Shown one piece after another: positions 45,837 through 53,574 of a stretch of 64,000 nt of DNA. Numbering within the stretch: the stretch's first letter is position 1; every line of letters begins with the position of its first letter. The DNA is taken from positions 36,248,061 through 36,312,060 of the forward strand of contig OX243820.1 in the NCBI GenBank assembly GCA_945859605.1, in the 5' to 3' direction. The notes under the pieces were generated by a model. It searched no databases. It worked only from the letters and a program-made list of their open reading frames with translations, and was not told the DNA's origin. Both the position numbers and the translations under genes were made by a program. Source of the DNA: Lumbricus rubellus (lineage: Eukaryota > Annelida > Clitellata > Crassiclitellata > Lumbricidae).

Positions 45837-46166
45837 TTATCTCTCATACACTTTAATTTCGTATCTATCTCTCCAGACATTTCCGTTATGATAAGCTATT
45901 ATGCCAGCACTCTGACCATACGCCTTAGCAGCTTTATACATCGATGGATACGAGGTAACAACGCCAGTCTCTCGATCTATAATATCTACTCTTCTCGGTT
46001 GTTTCCTGATACTGCTCAACGTGTCATGTCGATATGACACAGACTTGTAGTCCGTCGGAAGAATATTCTTTTCAATCAATACAGCTATCATTTGAGGTTT
46101 GTTGAGATGCGAAGTGCCTGTAACATCGTGATGCTTGGCTAACATTCTAAGCTCTGGTAGCTTCAT
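45837..46166 (-). CDS. SAP-NUMOD1-like DNA-binding protein
   Basis: 109 residues. Residues 1-35 (KLPELRMLAKHHDVTGTSHL to MIAVLIEKN) resemble a SAP helix-extended-loop-helix DNA-binding motif. Residues about 59-105 (VDIIDRETGVVTSYPSMYKA to YHNGNVWRDRYEI) resemble NUMOD1, a small DNA-binding module usually attached to homing endonucleases. No nuclease domain is present. It lies 16 bp downstream of the major capsid gene on the same strand. A role in genome condensation, terminus recognition or transcription is plausible but unproven. Confidence 0.6.
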   Translation of the reverse strand: MKLPELRMLAKHHDVTGTSHLNKPQMIAVLIEKNILPTDYKSVSYRHDTLSSIRKQPRRVDIIDRETGVVTSYPSMYKAAKAYGQSAGIIAYHNGNVWRDRYEIKVYER

Positions 46167-46182
46167 AATATATAAGTATTCT

Positions 46183-47493
46183 TTAAATCAATTTTCCATA
46201 CACTACACTCATTTTCTGCCCATCCGATTGGAACTGCAGCAACCTATCTGAAATTACGACAGCATACGCTTCTGTGTCGGCTGGCACTGCTGCATTGAAA
46301 AGAGCCTTAATTTGAATATCAACGACTGAAGATTTCAAACGCTCGGATTGTTTGCTTACATCGAACACGAACAACGGGTATAATTCTTTATAATCTACAG
46401 GTGTTATATTGCTTTGGGTAATCAACTTATCCATACCATAGAATTTTTGACTAAAGGAGGACGCGTCTCTGTACGCTCTGGAGAATTGTTGATTAGGAAA
46501 CGACAGGTTATGGTCGACAGCTGGATATCTTTCTTGATTCATCATCACATATATGTTCTTGAGATCGCAGTGATTAAATAGCGACGGATTACTTTCCTGA
46601 TTACCGCTACGGTCCGTCTGAAATCCTACGATGATATATCTAGGTTTCTCAGGTGATGTTTTTACGCTAAGACGCCAACTGAAACTTGTCGACTGAGGAA
46701 CCGTTATTGTGTCGCATTGACGAGCTCTATACGCAACTGGCAACGTTAATTTTGATTCAATCGTCTTATACAACTGCATTCGTTCCATATCGGAAGGAAT
46801 AACGTGTGGAATAAACCATGAAATTTTGTTTATCGCAACTTTTCCAGCAGCTGCAGCGTTATCTCGGAATATTGCATCATCGTCGGCTTTACGAACTAAT
46901 GTCAGCGTCTGTTTGAAGCCGTAAATAATCTTGTCGTAATCATCGCAAAACCCGAAAATATGCTTCAACGGAACAATAAAGCTGAACATTCCTTTAGTGT
47001 TTGGTTTGCGAATGAGAAAGCTTTGTCTAGTGGCAAATCCGGGGTTATCCGCAATAACAGCAGTCGCTCCAGTGTCTTTATACCACAGCTGATTTAAGCC
47101 TTGAGTCAGCTGAAAATCGTTTGGATACGTAAGTAAACCGAGCATCGTTGTAGCTTGACCCGGATGAAATAGCGTTTCGATTTCTTGATTAGATAACTGA
47201 TAGGATATTTGACTGAATAGATACATAAGCCCATTATTCGTAAGAGCGACTAAATCGGCGTTAACGTATGCGGTGTCATCGGCTTTAATTAGTCTTCCAT
47301 CGAATTGTAGATATGACTCTGCTGGGTGACTATATAAGTCCTGTAATTCAATATTTATTCTTATTTCACCAGAACTGTTAAGGTTAGTTCTCGCTACAGG
47401 TTCGTACTCGTGCCATTCGTATCGCTCTATACCTTCATCGATCAATGGTTGCTCTGTGAATCTTAGAATATCGGATTGCATTTTATTATACAT
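46183..47493 (-). CDS. MCP: Major capsid protein (double jelly-roll)
   Basis: 436 residues. The sequence has features I recognise from the Polinton/adintovirus major capsid family: an N-terminal INIELQDLYSHPAESYLQF-like strand pair, KPNTKGMFSFIVPLKHIFGF in the middle, then IPHVIPSDMERMQLYKTI. A second half contains NIYVMMNQERYP, YPLFVFDVSKQSERLKSS and a C-terminal VVISDRLLQFQSDG. The two halves fit two vertical jelly rolls. It would form the pseudohexameric capsomers of the particle. It sits among other virion genes on the minus strand, with a short AT-rich leader. The call is from family resemblance, without a structural search. Confidence 0.82.
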   Translation of the reverse strand: MYNKMQSDILRFTEQPLIDEGIERYEWHEYEPVARTNLNSSGEIRINIELQDLYSHPAESYLQFDGRLIKADDTAYVNADLVALTNNGLMYLFSQISYQLSNQEIETLFHPGQATTMLGLLTYPNDFQLTQGLNQLWYKDTGATAVIADNPGFATRQSFLIRKPNTKGMFSFIVPLKHIFGFCDDYDKIIYGFKQTLTLVRKADDDAIFRDNAAAAGKVAINKISWFIPHVIPSDMERMQLYKTIESKLTLPVAYRARQCDTITVPQSTSFSWRLSVKTSPEKPRYIIVGFQTDRSGNQESNPSLFNHCDLKNIYVMMNQERYPAVDHNLSFPNQQFSRAYRDASSFSQKFYGMDKLITQSNITPVDYKELYPLFVFDVSKQSERLKSSVVDIQIKALFNAAVPADTEAYAVVISDRLLQFQSDGQKMSVVYGKLI

Positions 47494-47517
47494 ATATTTT
47501 TAAATAAGAAAATATGT

Positions 47518-47871
47518 TTAAGCCATTTTCAAACCACCTCCGTTTAAGCGTTTTACTAGATCTTGAATTCTAATAGCTCCTCCCGTCATTTGCGGATTCG
47601 ATCCTAGTAATCTAGCTAGAATGACTTTAGTTTCCTGAGTTATCGGCTGCTGAACGGTGGTTGGTGGGAGTATCTTATTGAGTAATCGTTTTCCAACGTC
47701 GATAGCCTTATCCTTAGCAACACTCCCAATCTCTTTGACAGCTGTGCTCGCAATTTGTTTGGCTGCATTCGAAGTTAGTAGTCTCTTGAGAAATCCTGCA
47801 ATGGAATCGAATATTCCTGCTCCACCGATAACGTGTACTTTTTTATAACTTCTTCTCGCAAGGACCAGCAT
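47518..47871 (-). CDS. Small virion precursor with adenain-type cleavage sites
   Basis: 117 residues. It has a basic N-terminus, then GGAGIFDSIAGFLKRLLTS, which would form an amphipathic helix. The Ala/Lys-rich centre is helical. Two M/I/L-x-G-G motifs (MTGG before AI; LNGG before GL) occur near the C-terminus and an IGGAG motif near the N-terminus. The profile (basic, amphipathic, Gly-Gly sites) recalls adenovirus core or membrane-lytic precursor proteins, but no direct homology is claimed. Position next to the major capsid gene supports a structural role. Confidence 0.6.
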   Translation of the reverse strand: MLVLARRSYKKVHVIGGAGIFDSIAGFLKRLLTSNAAKQIASTAVKEIGSVAKDKAIDVGKRLLNKILPPTTVQQPITQETKVILARLLGSNPQMTGGAIRIQDLVKRLNGGGLKMA

Positions 47872-47878
47872 TTCTATA

Positions 47879-47945
47879 TCATCAATTTTTAAATTAGATC
47901 ATCAATTTTTAATTAGATCATCAATTTTTAAATTAGATCATCAAT
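47879..47945. repeat. Short tandem repeat (about 18-20 bp, three to four copies)
   Basis: The unit TAGATCATCAATTTTTAAAT is repeated between the 117-aa and 299-aa genes, directly over the 3' end of the latter. It may have grown by slippage. A regulatory role is possible but unsupported. Confidence 0.75.
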
Positions 47946-48832
47946 TTTTTATATTCATCTTTGGTTATCACTCCTTGTCTCAGTAACTCATCCGTCATAC
48001 CTACAATTTCATTTCTTACACCCGTATTTCCCGCTTTGTAGCTATATATTCGCAACTCTAATTGTTTTACTAATTCGTTAGGATCTGAAGGAATGGTAAT
48101 TATTCCGCTTCCTGTTTTACCTCTTAACTTCATGTAATCGTCCCATATGGGTTTTATTATCTTTGCATATTTTACACTTCTAGACGATTTAGGTTTGTTT
48201 GGTTTATTTGGCTGACTCATGGCATTCGTTTTAATTAGAATCTCGGCGTATTCTTCGAGATCACGATTATCATAAATTGAACTGTTTGGACTAGCTAACG
48301 TTAACAATTCCCATAATCCTGGAGTTCCTTGATAAGTTGTGGTTCCAACTGTAATATCATTTCCTTGGATTGAGGCTTCGCTGTCACCGATGTAGAATTT
48401 TCCATCTCTTGATCTTAATCCGAATGTTGTATCCACAAGTCTTTTATCAGAAGCATATTTTTTAAGGTATTCAACTGCAATATTTCCTAATTCTAACTTT
48501 CTAATGTCTTCTACTGGGTCATCGTCATCGTACGCCTCTATAGACGGATACTGGGGAAATTGAATAGTTTTCAACGAATCTGGAAGTGATTTTAGAGCGA
48601 GTGATGTTGCTGCAGAGTTATCTTTTATTGTCGACAGCAAAGCGTTTTGTTCTTTTGAAATTGCTGATTGAGAGTCGACTATTGGTTTGTAGATTTTCGT
48701 TAATTCTCGTTGAAGTCCAAGATCATCTATTCTCTCAGAGAGAAAGTTTTGTTTAATATTTTTTTTCGTTTTTAAAAACTCTTCGATAATAAAATCTCTT
48801 TTTGCAGGATCACTAATTTTCAGTAGTGACAT
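47933..48832 (-). CDS. Conserved Polinton protein of unknown function
   Basis: 299 residues. The N-terminus is predicted helical/coiled-coil (KTKKNIKQNFLSERIDDL; ISKEQNALLSTIKDN). An acidic patch YDDDDPVED lies near residue 100. The centre has LRSRDGKFYIGDSEASIQGN and GTPGLWELLTL, then YAEILIKTNA, and the C-terminal third KPIWDDYMKLRGKTGSGI and GNTGVRNEI. I recognise this as a recurrent Polinton ORF usually adjacent to capsid genes, but I know no defined biochemical function. A virion-associated role is inferred only from gene order. Confidence 0.7.
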   Translation of the reverse strand: MSLLKISDPAKRDFIIEEFLKTKKNIKQNFLSERIDDLGLQRELTKIYKPIVDSQSAISKEQNALLSTIKDNSAATSLALKSLPDSLKTIQFPQYPSIEAYDDDDPVEDIRKLELGNIAVEYLKKYASDKRLVDTTFGLRSRDGKFYIGDSEASIQGNDITVGTTTYQGTPGLWELLTLASPNSSIYDNRDLEEYAEILIKTNAMSQPNKPNKPKSSRSVKYAKIIKPIWDDYMKLRGKTGSGIITIPSDPNELVKQLELRIYSYKAGNTGVRNEIVGMTDELLRQGVITKDEYKKLMI

Positions 48833-48844
48833 TTTTTATTATAA

Positions 48845-48915
48845 GTATAATGTTTAAAACGTAACGTAAAACGTAGACATAAAACGTAAACATAAAACGT
48901 AAACATAAAACGTAC
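48845..48915. repeat. Tandem ATAAAACGTAAAC repeats
   Basis: About five copies of a 13-bp unit lie upstream of the 299-aa gene and downstream of the dUTPase-like gene. It is a candidate regulatory or slippage-prone spacer. Confidence 0.75.
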
Positions 48916-48918
48916 AAT

Positions 48919-49305
48919 TTATGCATCGTAGTAATTAACATAACAAATTGAGTCTTTTTCATTTATAGTAACTGGTGAATCTGAGTTGTTTTGAATTGTA
49001 ATTATTATATCCTCTGCGTCCTCTAGGACAGTACCATCTTGAAGACTCAGTCTGAGTTGTTTCAACTTCTGTCTAAGAGAGACTAGACACATTCCACTGG
49101 TCATTCGGACTCCAAGGCCTACTTCTACTGTAATATTTGTCTTTGGTTCAATCGTTATCGCTTGCTGAGCAAAAATCTCATATCTGTCGCCTGCTCGTTG
49201 TCTTGCAGGAGCGTGAGTGACCACTTTAGGCATCCAAATTATCGGACTCACACGAGGCTTCCGTTTGGTGATAAATTTGTGTATTGGGTGACCGTATCCA
49301 GACAT
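48919..49305 (-). CDS. dUTPase-fold virion-type protein, probably non-catalytic
   Basis: 128 residues. PARQRAGDRYEIFAQQAITI, EPKTNITVEVGLGVRM, then MCLVSLRQKL and IIITIQNNSDSPVTINEKDS follow the strand order of trimeric dUTPases. Motif 1 is degenerate (AGDRYEIFA in place of the A-G-x-D-L type). The motif 3 tyrosine/aspartate pocket (G-x-I-D-x-x-Y-x-G) is not present; the corresponding region reads DGTVLEDAED. The C-terminal Gly-rich motif 5 is missing. It is therefore probably a structural or regulatory use of the fold rather than a dUTP-cleaving enzyme. It is immediately downstream of the 207-aa membrane-type ORF. Confidence 0.6.
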   Translation of the reverse strand: MSGYGHPIHKFITKRKPRVSPIIWMPKVVTHAPARQRAGDRYEIFAQQAITIEPKTNITVEVGLGVRMTSGMCLVSLRQKLKQLRLSLQDGTVLEDAEDIIITIQNNSDSPVTINEKDSICYVNYYDA

Positions 49306-49321
49306 TTATATAAGAGATTGT

Positions 49322-49945
49322 TTAAAGTAACATTCCAAGAATAGGAATATTTTTAAATGGTGAATTGGGACCAAGTATAAGACCTTCACCGCTGATATAT
49401 CCTGCTCCTCTTTTCATAAACAGACCGGAACCCGATATCGAAATACCCTTTTTCCACGGAGATAGAAAAAGACCTTCCCCAGCAGGCACTATCTTACAGC
49501 ATATTCCTCCTTTCTTAACGTACAGCACGCCAGATCCACTTATCGGATGTGAGATCGAAGATCCACTAATTTTATCGACAATTTTGGAACCAGCTGCAGA
49601 ACCCAATCCTGTTAAGGCTCCTGTGGCTAAACTCGGAAGAACACTAGACAGTAGAAACTTTCCGGCTGTTGCTAAGAACGGTAGAATAGCGCCAATAAAT
49701 CCGCCTTCGACTCTCGCATTGTCTTCTAATTGCTTTTTACCCATTTTAATTGTCAAACCAGTTCCATTCTGATACGCTTTAGTTAACTTGTTAATTTGCC
49801 TCTGGTTTAGAGCTAATACATGCTCACCAGTTATGTCTCCATGAGAAAGTCTTATACTCACCCCAGTTCCTGCTTGAACAGCTCGCTTAATCTTCTCTTT
49901 TTGCCCTTCGGAAATATTAACTTTAACCTTAGCGTAAGCGCTCAT
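49322..49945 (-). CDS. Gly-rich membrane-type virion protein
   Basis: 207 residues. Residues 1-75 contain two related units (IKRAVQAGTGVSIRLSHGDI and LTKAYQNGTGLTIKMGKKQL). Residues about 82-120 are hydrophobic and small-residue-rich (IGAILPFLATAGKFLLSSVL), likely membrane-active. The C-terminal third has repeated ISGSG/ISGEG motifs and GAGY, fitting M/I/L-x-G-x-G protease sites. The family is common in Polintons near the minor capsid gene. It may be processed by the element's protease and help membrane interaction; this is inference. It precedes the dUTPase-like gene with a 16-bp gap. Confidence 0.65.
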   Translation of the reverse strand: MSAYAKVKVNISEGQKEKIKRAVQAGTGVSIRLSHGDITGEHVLALNQRQINKLTKAYQNGTGLTIKMGKKQLEDNARVEGGFIGAILPFLATAGKFLLSSVLPSLATGALTGLGSAAGSKIVDKISGSSISHPISGSGVLYVKKGGICCKIVPAGEGLFLSPWKKGISISGSGLFMKRGAGYISGEGLILGPNSPFKNIPILGMLL

Positions 49946-49969
49946 CTTATATTAAATATAAACTTTAAA

Positions 49970-50743
49970 TTAAACCTCTCTTATGTGAAATCGTATCGAC
50001 AATTCCTCACCTCTTAAATTAATTAGTTTTCCATTTTGGTCTATTAGTTTTGTTTCCATCGATGAAATAGAGTATAGCGTTATTGGAAGATATACGAGAT
50101 TGTGAGGAGATTCGATTATCTTGTAACCAGGCCCGACCGATGGAAAGAAAGAATAAATTATGTTCTCCGTAGTTCCGTTGGCATACGATGATCCTATTAC
50201 ATCACTCGTAACTCGTAAACTATTCACGCTGTTTATATCGACTATGTGCTCGGATTCGTTATATCCTTCGGAGTATACACGACGCTGAAATCCTAGAACG
50301 GTGCTAATTGAATTTTCTACTGTAAAATCAACTTTATAGTTCTCATCAATTTCCAAAACAGCCTTCAAAGTATTGTTATTTGGTCGCAACTTTATACATT
50401 GACCATGACCTTCTTCCTTTAAAATTCTCTGTATGTAATCGTTCAAGTCTTCGATTTCGTAGCAACCGGTTGGAATGTCTAAATCTTCCCACGTTACACC
50501 GTTATCTGACGAATATACGAATTTATTATTTGTTTCGTATATATTGGGAAAACTGTAGTACGTTTCAAGATTAACAAGGGCCATTTCATATTTTTTACTT
50601 TTGTCCAGTTCGATTAGTGGATTAAATTTCGTTCGAATTCGTGTGTTCCTTTCGCTCAACAAAATGCAAAAGGATTCTTTAGCTTCTGTGTTGCGTGCAA
50701 TCGTTTGAGTATTAGATAAAATCTCGTCAAGAAGGGTTTCCAT
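49970..50743 (-). CDS. mCP: Minor capsid (penton-type, single jelly-roll) protein
   Basis: 257 residues. An N-terminal helix (LLDEILSNTQTIARNTEAKE) precedes strand-rich sequence with KKYEMALVNLETYYSFPNIY, IPTGCYEIEDLNDYIQRIL, LGFQRRVYSEGYNESEH and a C-terminal LRGEELSIRFHIREV. I recognise this as the Polinton minor capsid family that would occupy fivefold vertices. It lies between the packaging ATPase (66 bp away) and the membrane-type ORF, the usual order. A short TATA-rich leader lies before the ATG. Confidence 0.8.
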   Translation of the reverse strand: METLLDEILSNTQTIARNTEAKESFCILLSERNTRIRTKFNPLIELDKSKKYEMALVNLETYYSFPNIYETNNKFVYSSDNGVTWEDLDIPTGCYEIEDLNDYIQRILKEEGHGQCIKLRPNNNTLKAVLEIDENYKVDFTVENSISTVLGFQRRVYSEGYNESEHIVDINSVNSLRVTSDVIGSSYANGTTENIIYSFFPSVGPGYKIIESPHNLVYLPITLYSISSMETKLIDQNGKLINLRGEELSIRFHIREV

Positions 50744-50809
50744 TTTAGATAGCTATTTTTAAACCTAGAATATAAAATCTTAAATTTTGTTATCATTTTA
50801 TTATTGCTT

Positions 50810-51586
50810 TTATTTAATGTAAAATGTATCTAATCCAGATCTGTACCTGCCCTTATTTGTTTTACTAGTAAGGTCTATAACCACAAAACCATGCGTTTCA
50901 TCCCACGCAGTTTTGCATAGTTTTCGAAATTCTTCAATAGTCATATCATCTACGCCTATATGATCGCTGTATATATGATTAATATTCTTGAGGTCTTGAG
51001 GGAATAGACATATAAAGTTAGCATTCTCTCTTATAGTTTGTCTAGGTAGCTTGAAATAATTTTGTGCTAGGTAAAAGCAATCTACATTACTATGCCTACC
51101 TCTTATATAATACGATTCGCATTTATTTTGCCTCTCTAATTGTAAATCATCAAAAATCATGAGATTCTTTTTATCTCGACTTAAGTCTCGTGGATCTGGA
51201 ACATCTTCAGAGGTTTCAAAGAACTTGCAGTCAATATCGGATTTCTTTTCCATGTTTTTAGACATCTCCTCGACTACGGCGGTCGGTGATACATTTAATG
51301 TCATTATCTCATCGCGATTATCAAAAAGTCTTATAATTGCTTCCTTTGGTAATTTCTCTTCGAATGCTTTCTTTAGTATCTTGTATTCTGGTTGGAAAAG
51401 TGATTTACCGAAGATCTGTAAGTTATCATAGTCTAACCAACCAGGTCTCAGTAATAAATTAAGTAGTAATATTGTCTTGCCGCATTGAGACTTACCGACG
51501 ATCAAACCTCTGATGCTTCTTGGTAGGAGAGGACTGTTAAAGCGTTTACTTGATTCTTCATTCCACGATAGGTCTTGGACTTCCAT
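50810..51586 (-). CDS. ATP: A32-like genome-packaging ATPase
   Basis: 258 residues. Walker A is GKSQCGKT at 31-38, preceded by RSIRGLIV. Walker B is NLMIFDD at 141-147. A downstream IRGRHSNVDCFYLAQNYFKL segment with the conserved polar Gln matches the sensor region of FtsK/HerA-superfamily viral packaging ATPases. It would translocate the element's DNA into capsids. Its ATG is only 20 bp from the divergent ATG of the phospholipase-type gene. Confidence 0.93.
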   Translation of the reverse strand: MEVQDLSWNEESSKRFNSPLLPRSIRGLIVGKSQCGKTILLLNLLLRPGWLDYDNLQIFGKSLFQPEYKILKKAFEEKLPKEAIIRLFDNRDEIMTLNVSPTAVVEEMSKNMEKKSDIDCKFFETSEDVPDPRDLSRDKKNLMIFDDLQLERQNKCESYYIRGRHSNVDCFYLAQNYFKLPRQTIRENANFICLFPQDLKNINHIYSDHIGVDDMTIEEFRKLCKTAWDETHGFVVIDLTSKTNKGRYRSGLDTFYIK

Positions 51587-51606
51587 TTTAATTATATTAT
51601 ATTAAA
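51587..51606. promoter_or_regulatory. Minimal divergent promoter between ATPase and PLA2 genes
   Basis: Only 20 bp (TTTAATTATATTATATTAAA), entirely A/T and nearly self-complementary, separate two divergent start codons. If both genes use their first ATG the leader must be extremely short, or the promoters lie inside the opposing ORFs. Confidence 0.55.
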
Positions 51607-52146
51607 ATGGAGCACAGCTCGTATTGCGTAAAATGTAAGCGACAAACTCAATCCCAAGATATTCAACGAGTTGTCAGTAAGAATGGCAGACCTATGATTA
51701 GAGGTATATGCGTTGAATGTGGCGCTAGAAAAACTCAGTTTACTAAAATGTCCACTACTGTACAAGGAGGTGATTTGGTATCAGCTCTCAATTCTGCTAC
51801 TTCTAACATTAAACTTCCATGGGCAAAGTACCCGGGTGAAATGCATCTTCCAGGACATTCTTTCACGGGTCCAGGAACTCGATTGGATTTGAGATTGAAT
51901 AGTGGTGGGACGCCAAAAGATTGGAGTAAACCAGTAGACAGAGTTGATGCAGCAGCATATCGTCATGACCTAGCCTATGCTAAACATACTGATACAGCAG
52001 GGAGAAACGTCGCTGACAGAGCTATGATAGATGAATTAAATAATATATCTAATCCTTCGTTCCGCGAACGAATTGAACGATCTATAGTTAAACCAATTTT
52101 ATCAACGAAAACCCATTTTGGAATGGGGTTGAAAAAAAAACTCTGA
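51607..52146 (+). CDS. Zinc-ribbon plus phospholipase A2 (parvovirus VP1u-like) protein
   Basis: 179 residues. Residues 1-45 hold a C4 zinc ribbon (YCVKCK and GICVECG: Cys7, Cys10, Cys35, Cys38). VQGG at 52-55 is a possible protease site. Residues about 70-145 resemble the phospholipase A2 domain of parvovirus capsid N-termini: HLPGHSFTGPGTRLD as the calcium loop, then DRVDAAAYRHDLAYAKH with the catalytic His120-Asp121, and a second Asp near 137. Such enzymes breach endosomal membranes. The frame ends at an A9 run (52132-52140), and the integrase frame overlaps this end in a different register. Confidence 0.88.
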   Translation: MEHSSYCVKCKRQTQSQDIQRVVSKNGRPMIRGICVECGARKTQFTKMSTTVQGGDLVSALNSATSNIKLPWAKYPGEMHLPGHSFTGPGTRLDLRLNSGGTPKDWSKPVDRVDAAAYRHDLAYAKHTDTAGRNVADRAMIDELNNISNPSFRERIERSIVKPILSTKTHFGMGLKKKL

Positions 52147-52172
52147 GATGGACAGACGAACTTGCTGACGAA

Positions 52173-53063
52173 TTGCATAAACCTATAGTCAGGAAGTTTA
52201 GGAAGCGAGTTGTTTATGTTCAGGGAGTGGACAAAGTTTGGGCAGCAGACTTGATTGACATGCAGGCTTATGCTAAATTTAATTCTGGTGTGAAATATTT
52301 GTTAAGCGTCATTGATATATTCTCCAAGTATGCATTTATTCAGCCGTTAAAAGATAAGCGCGGAGAATCTGTGGCAGATGCTTTCGTTAAAATATTTAAT
52401 ACGAGCAAAAGAAGGGGTGAAAAACTTTGGGTTGATAAGGGAACAGAATTCTATAATAAACAGGTAAAATCATTAGGTATGCAGTTGTACTCAACTGAGA
52501 ATGAAGAGAAATCTTGTATCGTAGAAAGATTTAATAGAACAGTGAAAGAGAAAATGTTTAAATATTTTACAGCAAATTCAACTCAGAGATATATCGATGT
52601 TTTAGATAATATGGTTAATTTATACAACAACACAAGACATTCTTCCATTAAAATGACTCCTGTTAAAGCGAGTGTTAAAGCAAACGAATGGGTTGTGTGG
52701 ATGAATCTGTATGGTGATGCTGTACCTGAAACTGTTAAACCTAAATTTTCGGTAGGAGATAAAGTAAGAATTTCTAAGAAGAAAAAGACATTTGAGAAAG
52801 GCTACACAAATCGTTGGACACAAGAAATTTTTACTATAACACAAATCCAATACACAGATCCAATAACGTATAAAATATCTGACTATCATGGAGAAGAAAT
52901 AAAAGGGACATTTTATGAGCCTGAGCTACAATCGACAACGCAAGATACATTTAAAATAGAAAAGATTATTAGGAAACGTGGAAACAGTTCATTGGTGAAA
53001 TGGTTAGGCTATGATTATTCTTTCAATTCATGGGTTGATAATAAGGACTTGATATCATTGTGA
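52173..53063 (+). CDS. INT: Retroviral-type integrase with chromodomain
   Basis: About 296 residues in the conserved part. The RVE-type core has Asp in VWAADLIDM (residue 26), Asp in WVDKGTEFYN (88) and Glu in CIVERFNRT (118), giving the D-D-E triad. Spacing between the second Asp and the Glu is about 29 residues, somewhat tighter than the usual 35. An SH3-like stretch (VGDKVRISKKKK) and a C-terminal chromodomain (VKWLGYDYSFNSWV) follow. The frame has no good ATG; it begins here at TTG and remains open upstream into the PLA2 gene. Expression by frameshifting at the A9 run, or by splicing, is likely. It inserts the element and makes the 6-bp duplication. Confidence 0.93.
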   Translation: MHKPIVRKFRKRVVYVQGVDKVWAADLIDMQAYAKFNSGVKYLLSVIDIFSKYAFIQPLKDKRGESVADAFVKIFNTSKRRGEKLWVDKGTEFYNKQVKSLGMQLYSTENEEKSCIVERFNRTVKEKMFKYFTANSTQRYIDVLDNMVNLYNNTRHSSIKMTPVKASVKANEWVVWMNLYGDAVPETVKPKFSVGDKVRISKKKKTFEKGYTNRWTQEIFTITQIQYTDPITYKISDYHGEEIKGTFYEPELQSTTQDTFKIEKIIRKRGNSSLVKWLGYDYSFNSWVDNKDLISL

Positions 53064-53229
53064 TTTTACTACTACTATTAGCAAACTGATTTACTACTAC
53101 AGCCCTTGTGCAATCATTACTTCTCTATGAACACGCTTTATTAACAAGTTAAACTGTACATTCGCAGCCTGTTCTAAGAAGAAAAAGACATTCGAGAAAA
53201 CAAAATTCTTGACTTTTTGGAACGGATGA

Positions 53230-53264
<35 letters not shown>

Positions 53265-53515
53265 AGAAAAAAAGTTAGAAAAAAAACCTAGGAAAAAAAA
53301 AGTTAGAAAAAAAAACCTAGAAAAAAAGTTAGAAAAAAAAACCTAGAAAAAAAAAAGTTAGAAAAAAACCTAGAAAAAAAATTAGAAAAAAAAACCTAGG
53401 AAAAAAGTTAGAAAAAAAGTTAGAAAAAAAAGTTAGAAAAAAAGTTAGAAAAAAAAGTTAGAAAAAAAGTTAGAAAAAAAGTTAGAAAAAAAGTTAGAAA
53501 AAAACCTAGAAAAAT
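53230..53515 (+). repeat. A-rich minisatellite (AAAAAGTTAG / AAAAACCTAG)
   Basis: It begins with a run of about 32 A residues, then tandem units alternating AAAAAAGTTAG and AAAAACCTAG. It lies directly downstream of the integrase. The two unit variants are partly interspersed. Confidence 0.9.
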
Positions 53516-53574
53516 AATATATAATATATATTTATAGAATTTTTCGGGGGAGTTTTTGGTCATCAACTTTTTGG

